Shown here: piece after piece, positions 51,441-60,190 of the stretch
Layout of the letters: each line of letters opens with the position of its first letter
Numbering within the stretch: the stretch's first letter is position 1
From: Ideonella_A intermedia_A
Lineage (GTDB): Bacteria; Pseudomonadota; Gammaproteobacteria; Burkholderiales; Burkholderiaceae_C
Direction of reading: 5' to 3'
Assembly: GCA_943370175.1 (NCBI GenBank)
Contig: CALRPU020000007.1
Coordinates: forward strand, 62,001 to 126,000
Length of the DNA: 64,000 bases
Notes under the pieces: model-generated
The model's input: only the letters and a program-made list of their open reading frames with translations
Databases searched by the model: none
Told to the model about the DNA's origin: nothing
Made by a program: the position numbers and the translations under genes

Positions 51441-51472
51441 CCAGCCCGCATTCTAACCCGATTGCGGGCTGG
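51441..51472 (-). promoter_or_regulatory. lysC terminator-like hairpin overlapping a tRNA-Ser promoter element
   Basis: CCAGCCCGCA and TGCGGGCTGG form a perfect 10-bp stem with a 12-base loop between lysC and tRNA-Ser. The loop on the minus strand contains TAGAAT (51450-51455), placed correctly for a -10 box of the tRNA gene. No good -35 is seen. Confidence 0.5.
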
Positions 51473-51484
51473 GTCTGACAGAGT

Positions 51485-52753
51485 TCAGGCAGCAGCCTGG
51501 TCGAGATCGAAGGCCTTGTGCAGGGCGCGCACCGCCAGCTCCATGTACTTCTCGTCGATGACGACGCTGGTCTTGATCTCGCTGGTGGTGATCATCTGGA
51601 TGTTGATGCCTTCTTGCGACAGCGTGGCGAACATCTTGCTGGCCACGCCCACGTGCGAGCGCATGCCGATGCCCACGATGCTGACCTTGCAGATCTTGGT
51701 GTCGCCGGTCAGTTGCGCCGCGCCGGTGGCGGGCAGCACAGTGGCCTTCAGCAGGTCCATGGTGCGGGCGTAGTCGTTGCGGTGCACGGTGAACGAGAAG
51801 TCGGTGCGTCCGTCGTGCGACACGTTTTGGATGATGACGTCCACGTCGATGTTCGCATCGGCCACCGGGCCGAGGATCTGGTAGGCGATGCCGGGCTTGT
51901 CCGGCACGCCGAGCAGGCTGATCTTGGCTTCGTCGCGGTTGAAGGCAATGCCCGAGACAACGGCTTGTTCCATCTTTTCGTCTTCCTCAAAGGTGATCAG
52001 GGTGCCCGACTTGGCTTCTTCGTGGATGTCGATGTCCCAGGGCGTGAAGCTGGACAGCACGCGCATCGGCACGCGGTACTTGCCGGCGAACTCGACCGAA
52101 CGGATCTGTAGCACCTTCGAGCCCAGGCTGGCCATCTCCAGCATCTCTTCGAAGCTGATGGTGTGCAGGCGGCGCGCCTCGGCCACGATGCGCGGGTCGG
52201 TTGTGTAGACGCCGTCGACGTCGGTGTAGATCAGGCATTCGTCGGCCTTCATCGCCGCGGCCACGGCCACGGCGGAGGTGTCCGAGCCGCCGCGGCCCAG
52301 CGTGGTGATGTGGCCGTCGCCATCGATGCCCTGGAAGCCGGTGATGACCACCACCCGCCCAGCCACCAAGTCGGCCCGAACGCGCTGGTCGTCGATGCTT
52401 TCGATGCGGGCCTTGGTGTAGGCGTTGTCGGTGCGAATGGGCACCTGCCAGCCGGTGTAGCTGATGGCGTCCATGCCTTCGGCCTGAAGGGCAATCGACA
52501 GGAGGCCGACCGACACCTGCTCACCGGTGGAGGCAATCATGTCCAGCTCGCGCTGCACCGCGACCGTGGTGGACGCGGGCGACAGCTCCTTGGCCAGGCC
52601 CAGCAGGCGGTTGGTCTCGCCGCTCATGGCCGAAGGCACGACGATCATCTGGTGCCCGGCGCGGGCCCATTTGGCGACGCGCTTGGCGACGTTGCGGATG
52701 CGTTCGGGCGAACCCATTGAGGTGCCGCCGTACTTGTGAACGATGAGGGCCAT
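51485..52753 (-). CDS. lysC: aspartate kinase
   Basis: First step of the aspartate family pathway (lysine, threonine, methionine, diaminopimelate). The 422-aa product starts MALIVHKYGGTSMGSPERIRNVA (the KYGGTS kinase motif), has TLGRGGSDTSAVAVAAA and YTDVDGVYTTDP, and ends with two ACT domains (ISLLGVPDKPGIAYQILG and KVSIVGIGMRSHVGVASKMF). ACT domains imply feedback control by lysine and/or threonine. It is the last protein gene before tRNA-Ser. Confidence 0.97.
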   Translation of the reverse strand: MALIVHKYGGTSMGSPERIRNVAKRVAKWARAGHQMIVVPSAMSGETNRLLGLAKELSPASTTVAVQRELDMIASTGEQVSVGLLSIALQAEGMDAISYTGWQVPIRTDNAYTKARIESIDDQRVRADLVAGRVVVITGFQGIDGDGHITTLGRGGSDTSAVAVAAAMKADECLIYTDVDGVYTTDPRIVAEARRLHTISFEEMLEMASLGSKVLQIRSVEFAGKYRVPMRVLSSFTPWDIDIHEEAKSGTLITFEEDEKMEQAVVSGIAFNRDEAKISLLGVPDKPGIAYQILGPVADANIDVDVIIQNVSHDGRTDFSFTVHRNDYARTMDLLKATVLPATGAAQLTGDTKICKVSIVGIGMRSHVGVASKMFATLSQEGINIQMITTSEIKTSVVIDEKYMELAVRALHKAFDLDQAAA

Positions 52754-52837
52754 GGTGCGGAAATCGGTTGCGTGGCGCGCGGGAATTCGCCCCCGCGGAG
52801 AAAAGCCCTCGATTTTAGCCGGCGTGGAGCGCGCGGT

Positions 52838-54205
52838 TCAGCAGCGGTGTGCGGGCGCGGGGACGCCTGGCACCCAATCCAGTTGAACCTGCGGGGTGCC
52901 GGGCAGGCCAATCACGCGCGCGTCCAGGCCCAGCCCAGGCACAAACACCAGTTGCCCACCGCTGTACACCAGCGGGCCATGGCGCCCCCAGTCCGGCACG
53001 CCAGCCGCCTGGAACTGCTTTTTCAGGCTGCGGGGCGGCCGCCCGATGCCGGCCTGGAACTGCTCGCCGCCGCGGCGCGGGCGCAGCTCGGCATGGGCCA
53101 GCCAGGCCAGCGGGATGCCGCCTTCGCGCACGCGCTTCACGTTGAAAACGCCGCCCCAGGTGTCCACCGTGACCCGCCCTGCCCGCTTGATGGCCAAAGG
53201 CTGCACTGCGGGGGGGGCGTCGACCCCGGCGGCCGCCGGAACCGTGCACGGCGGCAGCCCCCAATGAAGCACCTCGCGGTGCAGGCGCAGGCCGTGCTCG
53301 CCGAGGGGCCAGGCCAGGCCATTGCGCGCGCCCGGCAATTCGCGCATGAGGCGCTCCACCAGGCTGGCGGGTGCCGGCGAGCCGCTGCGCGCCTGCAACC
53401 AGGCCCGCAGCAGGTTGCGGCGCCGGGCGGGCGACAGGGCCAGCCATGGCGCGCGGTGCAGGCCCGCCTCGTCGACCACGCGCTTGGCGTCCAGGGCCGC
53501 CAATTCGGCCAAGGCCTGTGCCGCGTCGGCGGCGTGCGAGGCCACGTCCGCCAGTGCCTGCTCCGCGGCGTTGAAGGCCACGGTCAGCGCCGGCCAGACG
53601 GTCAAGCGCAGGCGGTTGCGGGCGTGGCGCGGGTCGCCATTGCTCGGGTCCTCGTCCGCCACCAGCCGGTGGCGACGAACATAGGCGTCGATGCGCTCGC
53701 GCGGCTGGTCCAGCCAGGGGCGACACCACCAGATGCCGTCGCGCCGCTGGCGGCGCGGCATGGCAGCGAGGCCGGCCACGCCGCCCCCGCGCAGCGCCTG
53801 CAGCAGCACGGTCTCGGCCTGATCGCGGCGGTGCTGGGCCAGCAGCACCAAGTCGCAGCCGCTGGCGCGCGCCATGTCGGCCAGTGCGGCGTAGCGCATC
53901 TTCCGCGCCCAGGCTTCGACGCTGTCGCCAGGCGCCGGATGGCTCTCGACCCGGTGGCTGAGGAACCGCACCGGCTGCCCCAACCGGGCCCAGCGCAAGC
54001 AACGCGAGCGCAGGCGCTGCTCCCAGCGCGGCGCCTCTGCTTGCAGGCCATGGTTGACGTGCAGGGCCACGACCTCGATGCCCAGCGCCTGCGCAGCACC
54101 CAAGGTGGCATGCAGCAGCGACAAGGAGTCTCGTCCGCCACTGCAAGCCACGCCCACCCGGCGGGGCTCCGCTGCGGTGCAAGCGGCGTCAGCGCCAGCG
54201 CGCAT
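52838..54205 (-). CDS. tilS: tRNA(Ile)-lysidine synthase
   Basis: Modifies C34 of tRNA-Ile(CAU) to lysidine so that it reads AUA. The 455-aa protein has the ATP-pyrophosphatase P-loop CSGGRDSLSLL (residues about 22-27), VALHVNHGLQAEA, and DLVLLAQHRRDQAETVLLQALRGGGVAGLAAMP. The C-terminal region GGEQFQAGIGRPPRSLKKQFQAAGVPDW is the TilS substrate-binding domain. It ends 84 bp before the lysC start and lies 12 bp after accA. Confidence 0.93.
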   Translation of the reverse strand: MRAGADAACTAAEPRRVGVACSGGRDSLSLLHATLGAAQALGIEVVALHVNHGLQAEAPRWEQRLRSRCLRWARLGQPVRFLSHRVESHPAPGDSVEAWARKMRYAALADMARASGCDLVLLAQHRRDQAETVLLQALRGGGVAGLAAMPRRQRRDGIWWCRPWLDQPRERIDAYVRRHRLVADEDPSNGDPRHARNRLRLTVWPALTVAFNAAEQALADVASHAADAAQALAELAALDAKRVVDEAGLHRAPWLALSPARRRNLLRAWLQARSGSPAPASLVERLMRELPGARNGLAWPLGEHGLRLHREVLHWGLPPCTVPAAAGVDAPPAVQPLAIKRAGRVTVDTWGGVFNVKRVREGGIPLAWLAHAELRPRRGGEQFQAGIGRPPRSLKKQFQAAGVPDWGRHGPLVYSGGQLVFVPGLGLDARVIGLPGTPQVQLDWVPGVPAPAHRC

Positions 54206-54217
54206 GGCGCCGGCGCC

Positions 54218-55189
54218 TCAACGCTCGGTGGTGTCGGTGAAGCGGCCGTAGGCCTGCAGGCGTTCGTAGCGTCGCTGCAGCAGGTCCTTGGTCTTGAGGT
54301 CGCTGACGTGGCGCAGGGCGTCGGCCAGGGCGCGCTTCAGGTAGGCGGCCATCTGCTTGTGATCGCGGTGCGCGCCACCCACGGGTTCGTTGACGATCTT
54401 GTCGACGAGGCCCAGTGCCTTCAGGCGGTGGGCGGTGATGCCCAGGGCCTCGGCGGCGTCGGACGCGCGCTCGGCGGTCTTCCAGAGGATGGAGGCACAG
54501 CCCTCCGGCGAGATCACCGAATACACCGCGTATTGCAGGATCAGCGTCTGGTCCCCGACGCCGATGGCCAAGGCGCCGCCCGAGCCGCCTTCGCCGATGA
54601 TGGTGGCGATGATGGGGACCTCGAGTTGGGCCATCTCGAAGATGTTGCGGCCGATGGCTTCGGACTGACCGCGCTCCTCGGCGCCGATGCCTGGGTAGGC
54701 CCCGGGCGTGTCGACGAAGGTGAACACCGGCAGGCCGAACTTTTCCGCGAGCTTCATCAAGCGCAGGGCCTTGCGGTAGCCCTCGGGCCGCGACATGCCG
54801 AAGTTGCGCAAGCCACGTTCCTTGGTGTCGCGCCCCTTTTGGTGGCCGAGCACCATGCAGGGCTGGCCATTGAACCGCGCGAGGCCGCCCACGATGGACT
54901 GGTCGTCGGCAAAGTGCCGGTCGCCGTGCAGTTCCTGGAAGTCGGTGAACACCTCGTTCACATAGTCCAGCGTGTAGGGCCGCTGCGGGTGTCGCGCAAT
55001 TTGCGTGACCTGCCACGGCGTGAGCTGCGAATAGATGTCTTTGGTGAGCTGCAGGCTCTTCTTGCCCAGCCGGTCAATCTCTTCGGAGATGTCGACCGCG
55101 GACTCGCTTTGCACGTAGCGAAGCTCTTCGATCTTGGTTTCGAGTTCGGCCACGCCTTGCTCGAAGTCGAGGAAGTGTCGTTTGCTCAT
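54218..55189 (-). CDS. accA: acetyl-CoA carboxylase carboxyltransferase subunit alpha
   Basis: Forms the carboxyltransferase with AccD and makes malonyl-CoA for fatty acid synthesis. The 323-aa product starts MSKRHFLDFEQGVAELETKIEEL. GLARFNGQPCMVLGHQKGRD, FTFVDTPGAYPGIGAEERGQSEAIGRNIFEMA and TIIGEGGSGGALAIGVGD are the conserved crotonase-fold motifs. The subunit is complete. It lies in the minus-strand run cysS-alkA-accA-tilS-lysC. Confidence 0.97.
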   Translation of the reverse strand: MSKRHFLDFEQGVAELETKIEELRYVQSESAVDISEEIDRLGKKSLQLTKDIYSQLTPWQVTQIARHPQRPYTLDYVNEVFTDFQELHGDRHFADDQSIVGGLARFNGQPCMVLGHQKGRDTKERGLRNFGMSRPEGYRKALRLMKLAEKFGLPVFTFVDTPGAYPGIGAEERGQSEAIGRNIFEMAQLEVPIIATIIGEGGSGGALAIGVGDQTLILQYAVYSVISPEGCASILWKTAERASDAAEALGITAHRLKALGLVDKIVNEPVGGAHRDHKQMAAYLKRALADALRHVSDLKTKDLLQRRYERLQAYGRFTDTTER

Positions 55190-55192
55190 GGC

Positions 55193-55864
55193 TCAATAGT
55201 CTACCGGCAGCGGGTCCAGGCTGCGCCAGATGTACCAGGTGGCCACCGACCGGTACGGCGCCCAGGCTTCGCCCACTTCGCGGGCTTCGGCCCGCGACAC
55301 AGGTTCGCCGCTGAAGTAGTTGGCGCTGATGCCCTTGATCAGGCCGACGTCGTCGAGCGGCATCACATTGGGGCGCATCAGGTGGAAGATGAGGAACATC
55401 TCCGCCGTCCAGCGGCCGATGCCGCGGATGGCCACCAGCTCGTCGATGATGGCGTCGTCGTCCATGGCCGTCCACGAGGCCACGTGCACGCTGCCTTCGT
55501 CGAAGTGGCGCGCGAGGTCGCTGAGGTATTCCACCTTGCGCGCGGACAGGCCGGCGCTGCGCATCTGGGTCGAGTCCAGGCCCAGCACGTGCGCCGGGTC
55601 GATGCGCGCGGGGTCGTCTGGCATCAGGGTGACGAACTTGTTCCACACCGACTGCGCGGCCTTGACCGAGATCTGCTGGCCGACGATGGACCGGGCCAGC
55701 GTGGTGAAAGCATCGCCCCGGGACTGCAGCCGCACCTCGCCACAACGAGGAATCAACTTGCGCATCACCCGGTCGCGCTTGGCCAGGTGCTTGCAGGCCT
55801 CGTCCCAGTAGGGCGGGGTCACGGCGACCACCTCGTCCACCGCGCCGCTCACGCCTTCACCCAC
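55193..55864 (-). CDS. DNA-3-methyladenine glycosylase (AlkA-like, HhH-GPD)
   Basis: Base-excision repair of alkylated DNA. The 223-aa protein has FTTLARSIVGQQISVKAAQSVWNKF, the helix-hairpin-helix LVAIRGIGRWTAEMFLIFHL, and the catalytic Asp region VMPLDDVGLIKGI. It is shorter than E. coli AlkA and lacks the N-terminal extra domain, resembling the compact bacterial MAG group. It overlaps cysS by 16 bp and stops 3 bp before accA. Confidence 0.9.
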   Translation of the reverse strand: MGEGVSGAVDEVVAVTPPYWDEACKHLAKRDRVMRKLIPRCGEVRLQSRGDAFTTLARSIVGQQISVKAAQSVWNKFVTLMPDDPARIDPAHVLGLDSTQMRSAGLSARKVEYLSDLARHFDEGSVHVASWTAMDDDAIIDELVAIRGIGRWTAEMFLIFHLMRPNVMPLDDVGLIKGISANYFSGEPVSRAEAREVGEAWAPYRSVATWYIWRSLDPLPVDY

Positions 55865-57222
55865 TGCGTGCCCTGCGCCGAGTCCTGCAGCACGATGCCT
55901 TCGGACAGCAGCTGCTGCCGGATGGCGTCGGCGCGGGCAAAGTCACGCGCCTGTTTGGCGGCCACCCGCTCGGCGATCAAGCCTTCGATGCGCGCCGCGT
56001 CCACGCCGGTGCCTGCTTGCAGGAAGCTCAGTGCCGGCTGCTGAAGCAGGCCCAAGGTGTCGGCCAAGCCCTTCAGCAAACCGGCCACGCTCGGTGACCG
56101 CGTGCGATTGACCTCGCTCGCCAGCTCGAACAGCACGGCCACGGCCACGGGCGTGTTGAAGTCGTCGTTCATCGCCGCGCGGAAGGCGGCGGCTTGCGGC
56201 TGCGTCCAGTCGACGGGACCGGGCTCGGCCTCGACCACCGACAGCGCGGTGTACAGGCGGCGCAAGGCGTTGCGCGCGTCGTCCAGGTTGGCATCGCTGA
56301 AGTTGAACGCGCTTCGGTAATGGGTGCGCAGCATGAAGAAGCGCAGGGTTTCGCCGTCGTAGCGGGCCAGCACGTCGCGGATGGTGAAGAAGTTGCCCAG
56401 CGACTTGGACATCTTCTCGTTGTCCACGTTGAGGAAGCCGTTGTGCATCCAGACGTTGACGAAACGCTTGCCCGAGGCCCCTTCGCTTTGCGCGATCTCG
56501 TTCTCGTGGTGCGGGAACTGCAGGTCCATGCCGCCCCCGTGGATGTCGAAGTGCTCGCCGAGCAGGGCGCAGCTCATGGCCGAGCATTCGATGTGCCAGC
56601 CGGGGCGGCCCTTGCCGTAGGGGCCATCCCACTTCGCGTCCTCGGGCTCGCTGTCCTTGGCGGCCTTCCACAGCACGAAGTCGAGCGGGTCGTTCTTGTC
56701 GTCTTGCACCGCCACACGCTCACCGGCGCGCAGCTGGTCAATCGACTTGCCCGACAGCCGTCCGTAACCTTCGAACCGGCGCACGGCGAAGTTCACGTCC
56801 CCGCTCGGCGCGCGGTAAGCCAGGCCCTTGCGCTCCAGCGTCTGGATCATGTCGAGCATGTGCGGCACAAAAGCGGTGGCCCGCGGCTCGATGGTGGGCG
56901 GCTGAATGCCCATCGCGCCGATGTCCCGGTGCATGGCCTCGGTCATCTCCTCGGTCAGCTGGCGGATGGGGATGCCGCGCTCCAGCGCGCGCTTGATGAT
57001 CTTGTCGTCGATGTCCGTGATGTTGCGAACATAGGTCACCTCGAAGCCCAGCACCTTGAGCCAGCGGTAGACCACATCGAACGCCATCAGGAAGCGCGCA
57101 TGCCCCACGTGGCACAGGTCATAGATGGTCATGCCGCACACGTACATGCGGATGTGGTGGGGCTCGATGGGCTGGAAGGCTTCGACCTCGCGGGTCAATG
57201 TGTTGTAGATGCGCAGCGTCAT
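55849..57222 (-). CDS. cysS: cysteine-tRNA ligase
   Basis: Charges tRNA-Cys. The 457-aa product starts MTLRIYNTLTREVEAFQPIEP. The class I signatures are CHVGHARF (HIGH-type) and EKMSKSLGNFF (KMSKS). The zinc ligands are in YVCGMT, HIECSAMS and the HHENEIAQSEG region. DDFNTPVAVAVLFELA marks the anticodon-binding start. It heads the minus-strand repair/fatty-acid/tRNA-modification cluster and is divergent from ppiA. Confidence 0.97.
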   Translation of the reverse strand: MTLRIYNTLTREVEAFQPIEPHHIRMYVCGMTIYDLCHVGHARFLMAFDVVYRWLKVLGFEVTYVRNITDIDDKIIKRALERGIPIRQLTEEMTEAMHRDIGAMGIQPPTIEPRATAFVPHMLDMIQTLERKGLAYRAPSGDVNFAVRRFEGYGRLSGKSIDQLRAGERVAVQDDKNDPLDFVLWKAAKDSEPEDAKWDGPYGKGRPGWHIECSAMSCALLGEHFDIHGGGMDLQFPHHENEIAQSEGASGKRFVNVWMHNGFLNVDNEKMSKSLGNFFTIRDVLARYDGETLRFFMLRTHYRSAFNFSDANLDDARNALRRLYTALSVVEAEPGPVDWTQPQAAAFRAAMNDDFNTPVAVAVLFELASEVNRTRSPSVAGLLKGLADTLGLLQQPALSFLQAGTGVDAARIEGLIAERVAAKQARDFARADAIRQQLLSEGIVLQDSAQGTQWVKA

Positions 57223-57498
57223 GGTGCCGTACGGCAGAGGGCGGCCTGCGGGCAGGGCCGGTGGAAAGAAATGGCAGCAGCGCGTGGCGCAAGCCCGGCG
57301 GCAACGTCATGGCCGGATGGGTGCGGCCGTGGGGACCGGCGGCCGGTGGCACGTGGGGGGCTGCTCTACAATCGCGGCAGTATAGCGGGGCGACTTTTCG
57401 GGCGCCGCAGTGCTCTCGCCACGGCGTGGCACACCGTGGGGAACGCACGGCCCGGCATCGCTTCCGCTCGTGATGCTGTCATTCCACGGAGACTGTTC

Positions 57499-58071
57499 AT
57501 GACCCGCTCGCCGCGAACCCTGTTCGCCCCCCTGGCCTTGGCCGTCGGCCTGTGCTTTGCGTCCGCCGTGCAGGCGCAGAAGGTCAAGCTGACCACCAAC
57601 CTCGGCGACATCGTGGTCGAGCTCGACGCGGCCAAGGCGCCGAAGACGGTGGAGAACTTCCTGGGCTACGTGAAGTCAGGCCACTACAAGGGCACCATCT
57701 TTCACCGCGTGATCGACAACTTCATGATTCAGGGCGGCGGCTTCACCGCCGACCTGGCCCAAAAGCCCACCCGAGCACCGATCCCACTGGAAAGCCGCAA
57801 TGGCCTGACCAACGACCGCGGCACCATTGCCATGGCACGGACTTCGGTGCCCGATTCGGCCACGGCCCAGTTTTTCATCAACCTCAAGGACAACGGCTTC
57901 CTGAACGCCGCCAACGCGGCGGATGGCAACGGCTACACCGTGTTCGGCAAGGTCGTCGCCGGCATGGATGTGGTCGACAAGATCCGCGCCCTGCCGACCC
58001 AGGCCAAGGGACCGCACCAGAACCTGCCCGTGCAGGCCGTGACGATCACCGAGGCGGTGGTGCAACAGTGA
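57499..58071 (+). CDS. ppiA: periplasmic peptidyl-prolyl cis-trans isomerase (cyclophilin)
   Basis: A 190-aa cyclophilin with a signal peptide (LFAPLALAVGLCFASAVQAQ, cleavage near VQA-Q). The cyclophilin core shows FHRVIDNFMIQGGGF, with the catalytic Arg, then TIAMARTSVPDSATAQFFINLKDN. It helps fold exported proteins. GGAG lies 9-12 bp before the ATG. Its stop overlaps the GTG start of the next gene (GTGA). Confidence 0.93.
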   Translation: MTRSPRTLFAPLALAVGLCFASAVQAQKVKLTTNLGDIVVELDAAKAPKTVENFLGYVKSGHYKGTIFHRVIDNFMIQGGGFTADLAQKPTRAPIPLESRNGLTNDRGTIAMARTSVPDSATAQFFINLKDNGFLNAANAADGNGYTVFGKVVAGMDVVDKIRALPTQAKGPHQNLPVQAVTITEAVVQQ

Positions 58072-59168
58072 GGGCATGGCTGCCGCCGGCGATCGCTGCC
58101 GCTTTCGCAAGCACCGCCGCCTGTGCGGCCTTGGCCACGGTGGCACCCGCCGGCCTGGTCGAGGTGCAGGAACTGGCCAAGGCCGGCCGGGGCGGGGAAG
58201 CGCTTCGGCGCATCGACGCGCTGATTGCCAAGGCCCCCCAGGACCCGCAACTGCGTTTCCAGAAGGGCGTGCTGTTGGTGGAACAAAAGCGCACGGCCGA
58301 AGCCATTGCGCTGTTCGAGCGCATGGGCCGCGAGCACCCAAGTTTCCCCGAACCCTTGAACAACCTGGCCGTGCTGTACGCCGAGCAAGGCCAGATGGAA
58401 AAGGCCCGCGCGGCGTTGGAAGCCGCCGTGCGCAGCCGCCCGAGCTACGACACCGCCTACCAGAACCTGTCGTCGGTGAACGTGCGCATGGCCAGCCGCG
58501 CCTATGCCAAAGCGTTGCAGATCGACGACAACGCCACCGCGCCGAAGCTGGCCCTGCTCAAGACGCTCAATGGCAGCGCGCAGGACGCGGTGGTGGCAGC
58601 AGCGCCGCCCGCGTCGGGCGGCGGCAACCCACCCGCCGCCAGCGCGTCGCCTGCTGCAACGCCCACCACAGCGCCCGCAACAGCGCCAGTGACGGCGCCA
58701 CCAGCACCGGCGGGCGGCGATGGCCGTGCCGATCCCCCGCCTGCCGCGCCCGCCGACGCTCCACGGTCCAATCCGGGCGGCACGGACAACAACGCCACCG
58801 CCACGACCGCCCAACGGCGCAGCACCGAGGAAGCCAAAGAGGTCAACCAGGCCCTTCGCGCCTGGGCGTCGGCCTGGGAATCCAAGGACATGCCAGCGTA
58901 CTTCGCGGCCTACGTGCCCGGCTTCAAGGGCAGCGAGCGCGACGCCTCGGCCTGGCAGACCAGCCGCAAGCAGCGCATCCTGGGCAAGTCCCGCATTTCA
59001 GTCGAGCTCAGTGGCGTCACGGTGGAACTCACCTCGCCGGGCGTCGTGAAGGCCAGCTTCCGGCAGAGTTATTCCGCCGACCGATTGCAGGTGTCGGGGC
59101 AGAAGTCGCTTGAACTCGTCAAGCGCGACGGCAAGTGGTTGATACGCAAAGAGTCCGTAGGATCCTGA
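58068..59168 (+). CDS. exported TPR protein with NTF2/Cds6-like C-terminal domain
   Basis: A 366-aa protein from a GTG start overlapping the ppiA stop. After a short hydrophobic leader (AWLPPAIAAAFASTAACAA), three to four TPR units (about 30-130; for example AEAIALFERMGREHPSFPEPLNNLAVLYAEQGQMEKARAALEAAV) are followed by a Pro/Ala/Thr linker and a C-terminal domain VNQALRAWASAWESKDMPAYFAAYVPGF ending KSLELVKRDGKWLIRKES. That domain matches the SnoaL/NTF2-like region of the L,D-transpeptidase Cds6 family. Probable periplasmic scaffold for the downstream transpeptidase. Confidence 0.82.
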   Translation: MRAWLPPAIAAAFASTAACAALATVAPAGLVEVQELAKAGRGGEALRRIDALIAKAPQDPQLRFQKGVLLVEQKRTAEAIALFERMGREHPSFPEPLNNLAVLYAEQGQMEKARAALEAAVRSRPSYDTAYQNLSSVNVRMASRAYAKALQIDDNATAPKLALLKTLNGSAQDAVVAAAPPASGGGNPPAASASPAATPTTAPATAPVTAPPAPAGGDGRADPPPAAPADAPRSNPGGTDNNATATTAQRRSTEEAKEVNQALRAWASAWESKDMPAYFAAYVPGFKGSERDASAWQTSRKQRILGKSRISVELSGVTVELTSPGVVKASFRQSYSADRLQVSGQKSLELVKRDGKWLIRKESVGS

Positions 59169-60190
59169 TGACCATGACGATGAACTTGCTCCAACGCTTG
59201 AACGCCCGGGCGACGTACGCCATGGGCCGGGTCGCGCTGACAGCGGGCCTGGTGGCGCTGGGCGGCGCGGCCCAGGCGCTCGATTTCGGCACCCTGCGCC
59301 TGTACCTGTCGGCTGGCCAGCCGCCGTACGCCGAGATCACCTTGCTGGACAGCGCACCGATCGACCCGGCCGACGTGCGCGCCCGCATCGCCACCCCGGA
59401 CGCCTACGGTGTGGCCGGCATGCGCTACAGCCCGGCGCTGCAAAACATCACGATCACGCCGCAAGCCGGACCGAACGGTCAGGTGGTGCTGCGGCTGGAC
59501 CGCCTGCCCTCGGCCAGCGATCAACCGGACATTGACCTGCTGCTGCTGGTGGGCGACCGCATGTCGCTGGCGCTGGGCGAGTACCGCGTTGACCTGCGCG
59601 GCAGTGCCCGCGAGTTCGCGGCGTCGCCGGCCGGCACGCGCTTGGCCAGCAGTGGCACCTTGCCCGCGGCACCGCAGGCGCCGAGCGGCGTGGTCAGCGC
59701 GGGCATCGCCAGCGGCACCGCCACGGCGGTGAACACGCCACCCGTCGAGCGGCCCGCGGCCGCCGCCAACCCGACGATCCGCTCCAGCCCCATCGACCCG
59801 CCCGCCGGCACCGCGCCCGTGGGCACGTCGCCGGCGGCCACGGACGGTGTCTACGCCGACGTGGAAATCGCCTTGCAGACCTGGGCGGCCGCCTGGCGCG
59901 AGCGCGACGTCGACGGCTACCTGGCGGCCTACACCCCCACCTACGCGGGTCGCGAAAAAAATTCGACCCGCGAGGCCTGGATGCAGCAGCGCCGCACCCG
60001 CATCACCGCGCGCAAGCAGATCAACGTCGACATTGACAAGCTCCAGTTCAGCCGCCGCGACGGGGCCGTGGTTGTCACCTTCAACCAACGCTACAAGGGC
60101 GACGAGCTGACCGAGCGCAGCCGCAAACGCATGGTGTTTGTGCAAGTCAATGACCGCTGGCTGATCCAGGAAGAAAGCGAACTGCCGTGA
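59168..60190 (+). CDS. exported protein with FimV-like N-terminus and NTF2/Cds6-like C-terminus
   Basis: A 340-aa protein whose ATG overlaps the previous stop (TGATG). A signal peptide (RVALTAGLVALGGAAQA) precedes LDFGTLRLYLSAGQPPYAEITLLDS, a pattern like the N-terminal domain of FimV. After a Pro/Thr linker, the C-terminal ALQTWAAAWRERDVDGYLAAYTPTY...RMVFVQVNDRWLIQEES repeats the NTF2/Cds6-like domain of its neighbours. This suggests a peptidoglycan- or pole-associated partner; no catalytic residues are seen. Confidence 0.78.
   Translation: MTMTMNLLQRLNARATYAMGRVALTAGLVALGGAAQALDFGTLRLYLSAGQPPYAEITLLDSAPIDPADVRARIATPDAYGVAGMRYSPALQNITITPQAGPNGQVVLRLDRLPSASDQPDIDLLLLVGDRMSLALGEYRVDLRGSAREFAASPAGTRLASSGTLPAAPQAPSGVVSAGIASGTATAVNTPPVERPAAAANPTIRSSPIDPPAGTAPVGTSPAATDGVYADVEIALQTWAAAWRERDVDGYLAAYTPTYAGREKNSTREAWMQQRRTRITARKQINVDIDKLQFSRRDGAVVVTFNQRYKGDELTERSRKRMVFVQVNDRWLIQEESELP

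Noticed and set aside
52736..56044. 1102-codon open frame on the plus strand across tilS, accA and the glycosylase
   Set aside because: It spans three well-identified genes on the other strand and has shadow-type composition and no domain.
59135..60190. Earlier ATG (59135) for the FimV-like gene
   Set aside because: It would overlap the preceding gene by 34 bp and add non-signal residues; the TGATG overlap at 59168 fits the coupled pattern of the operon.
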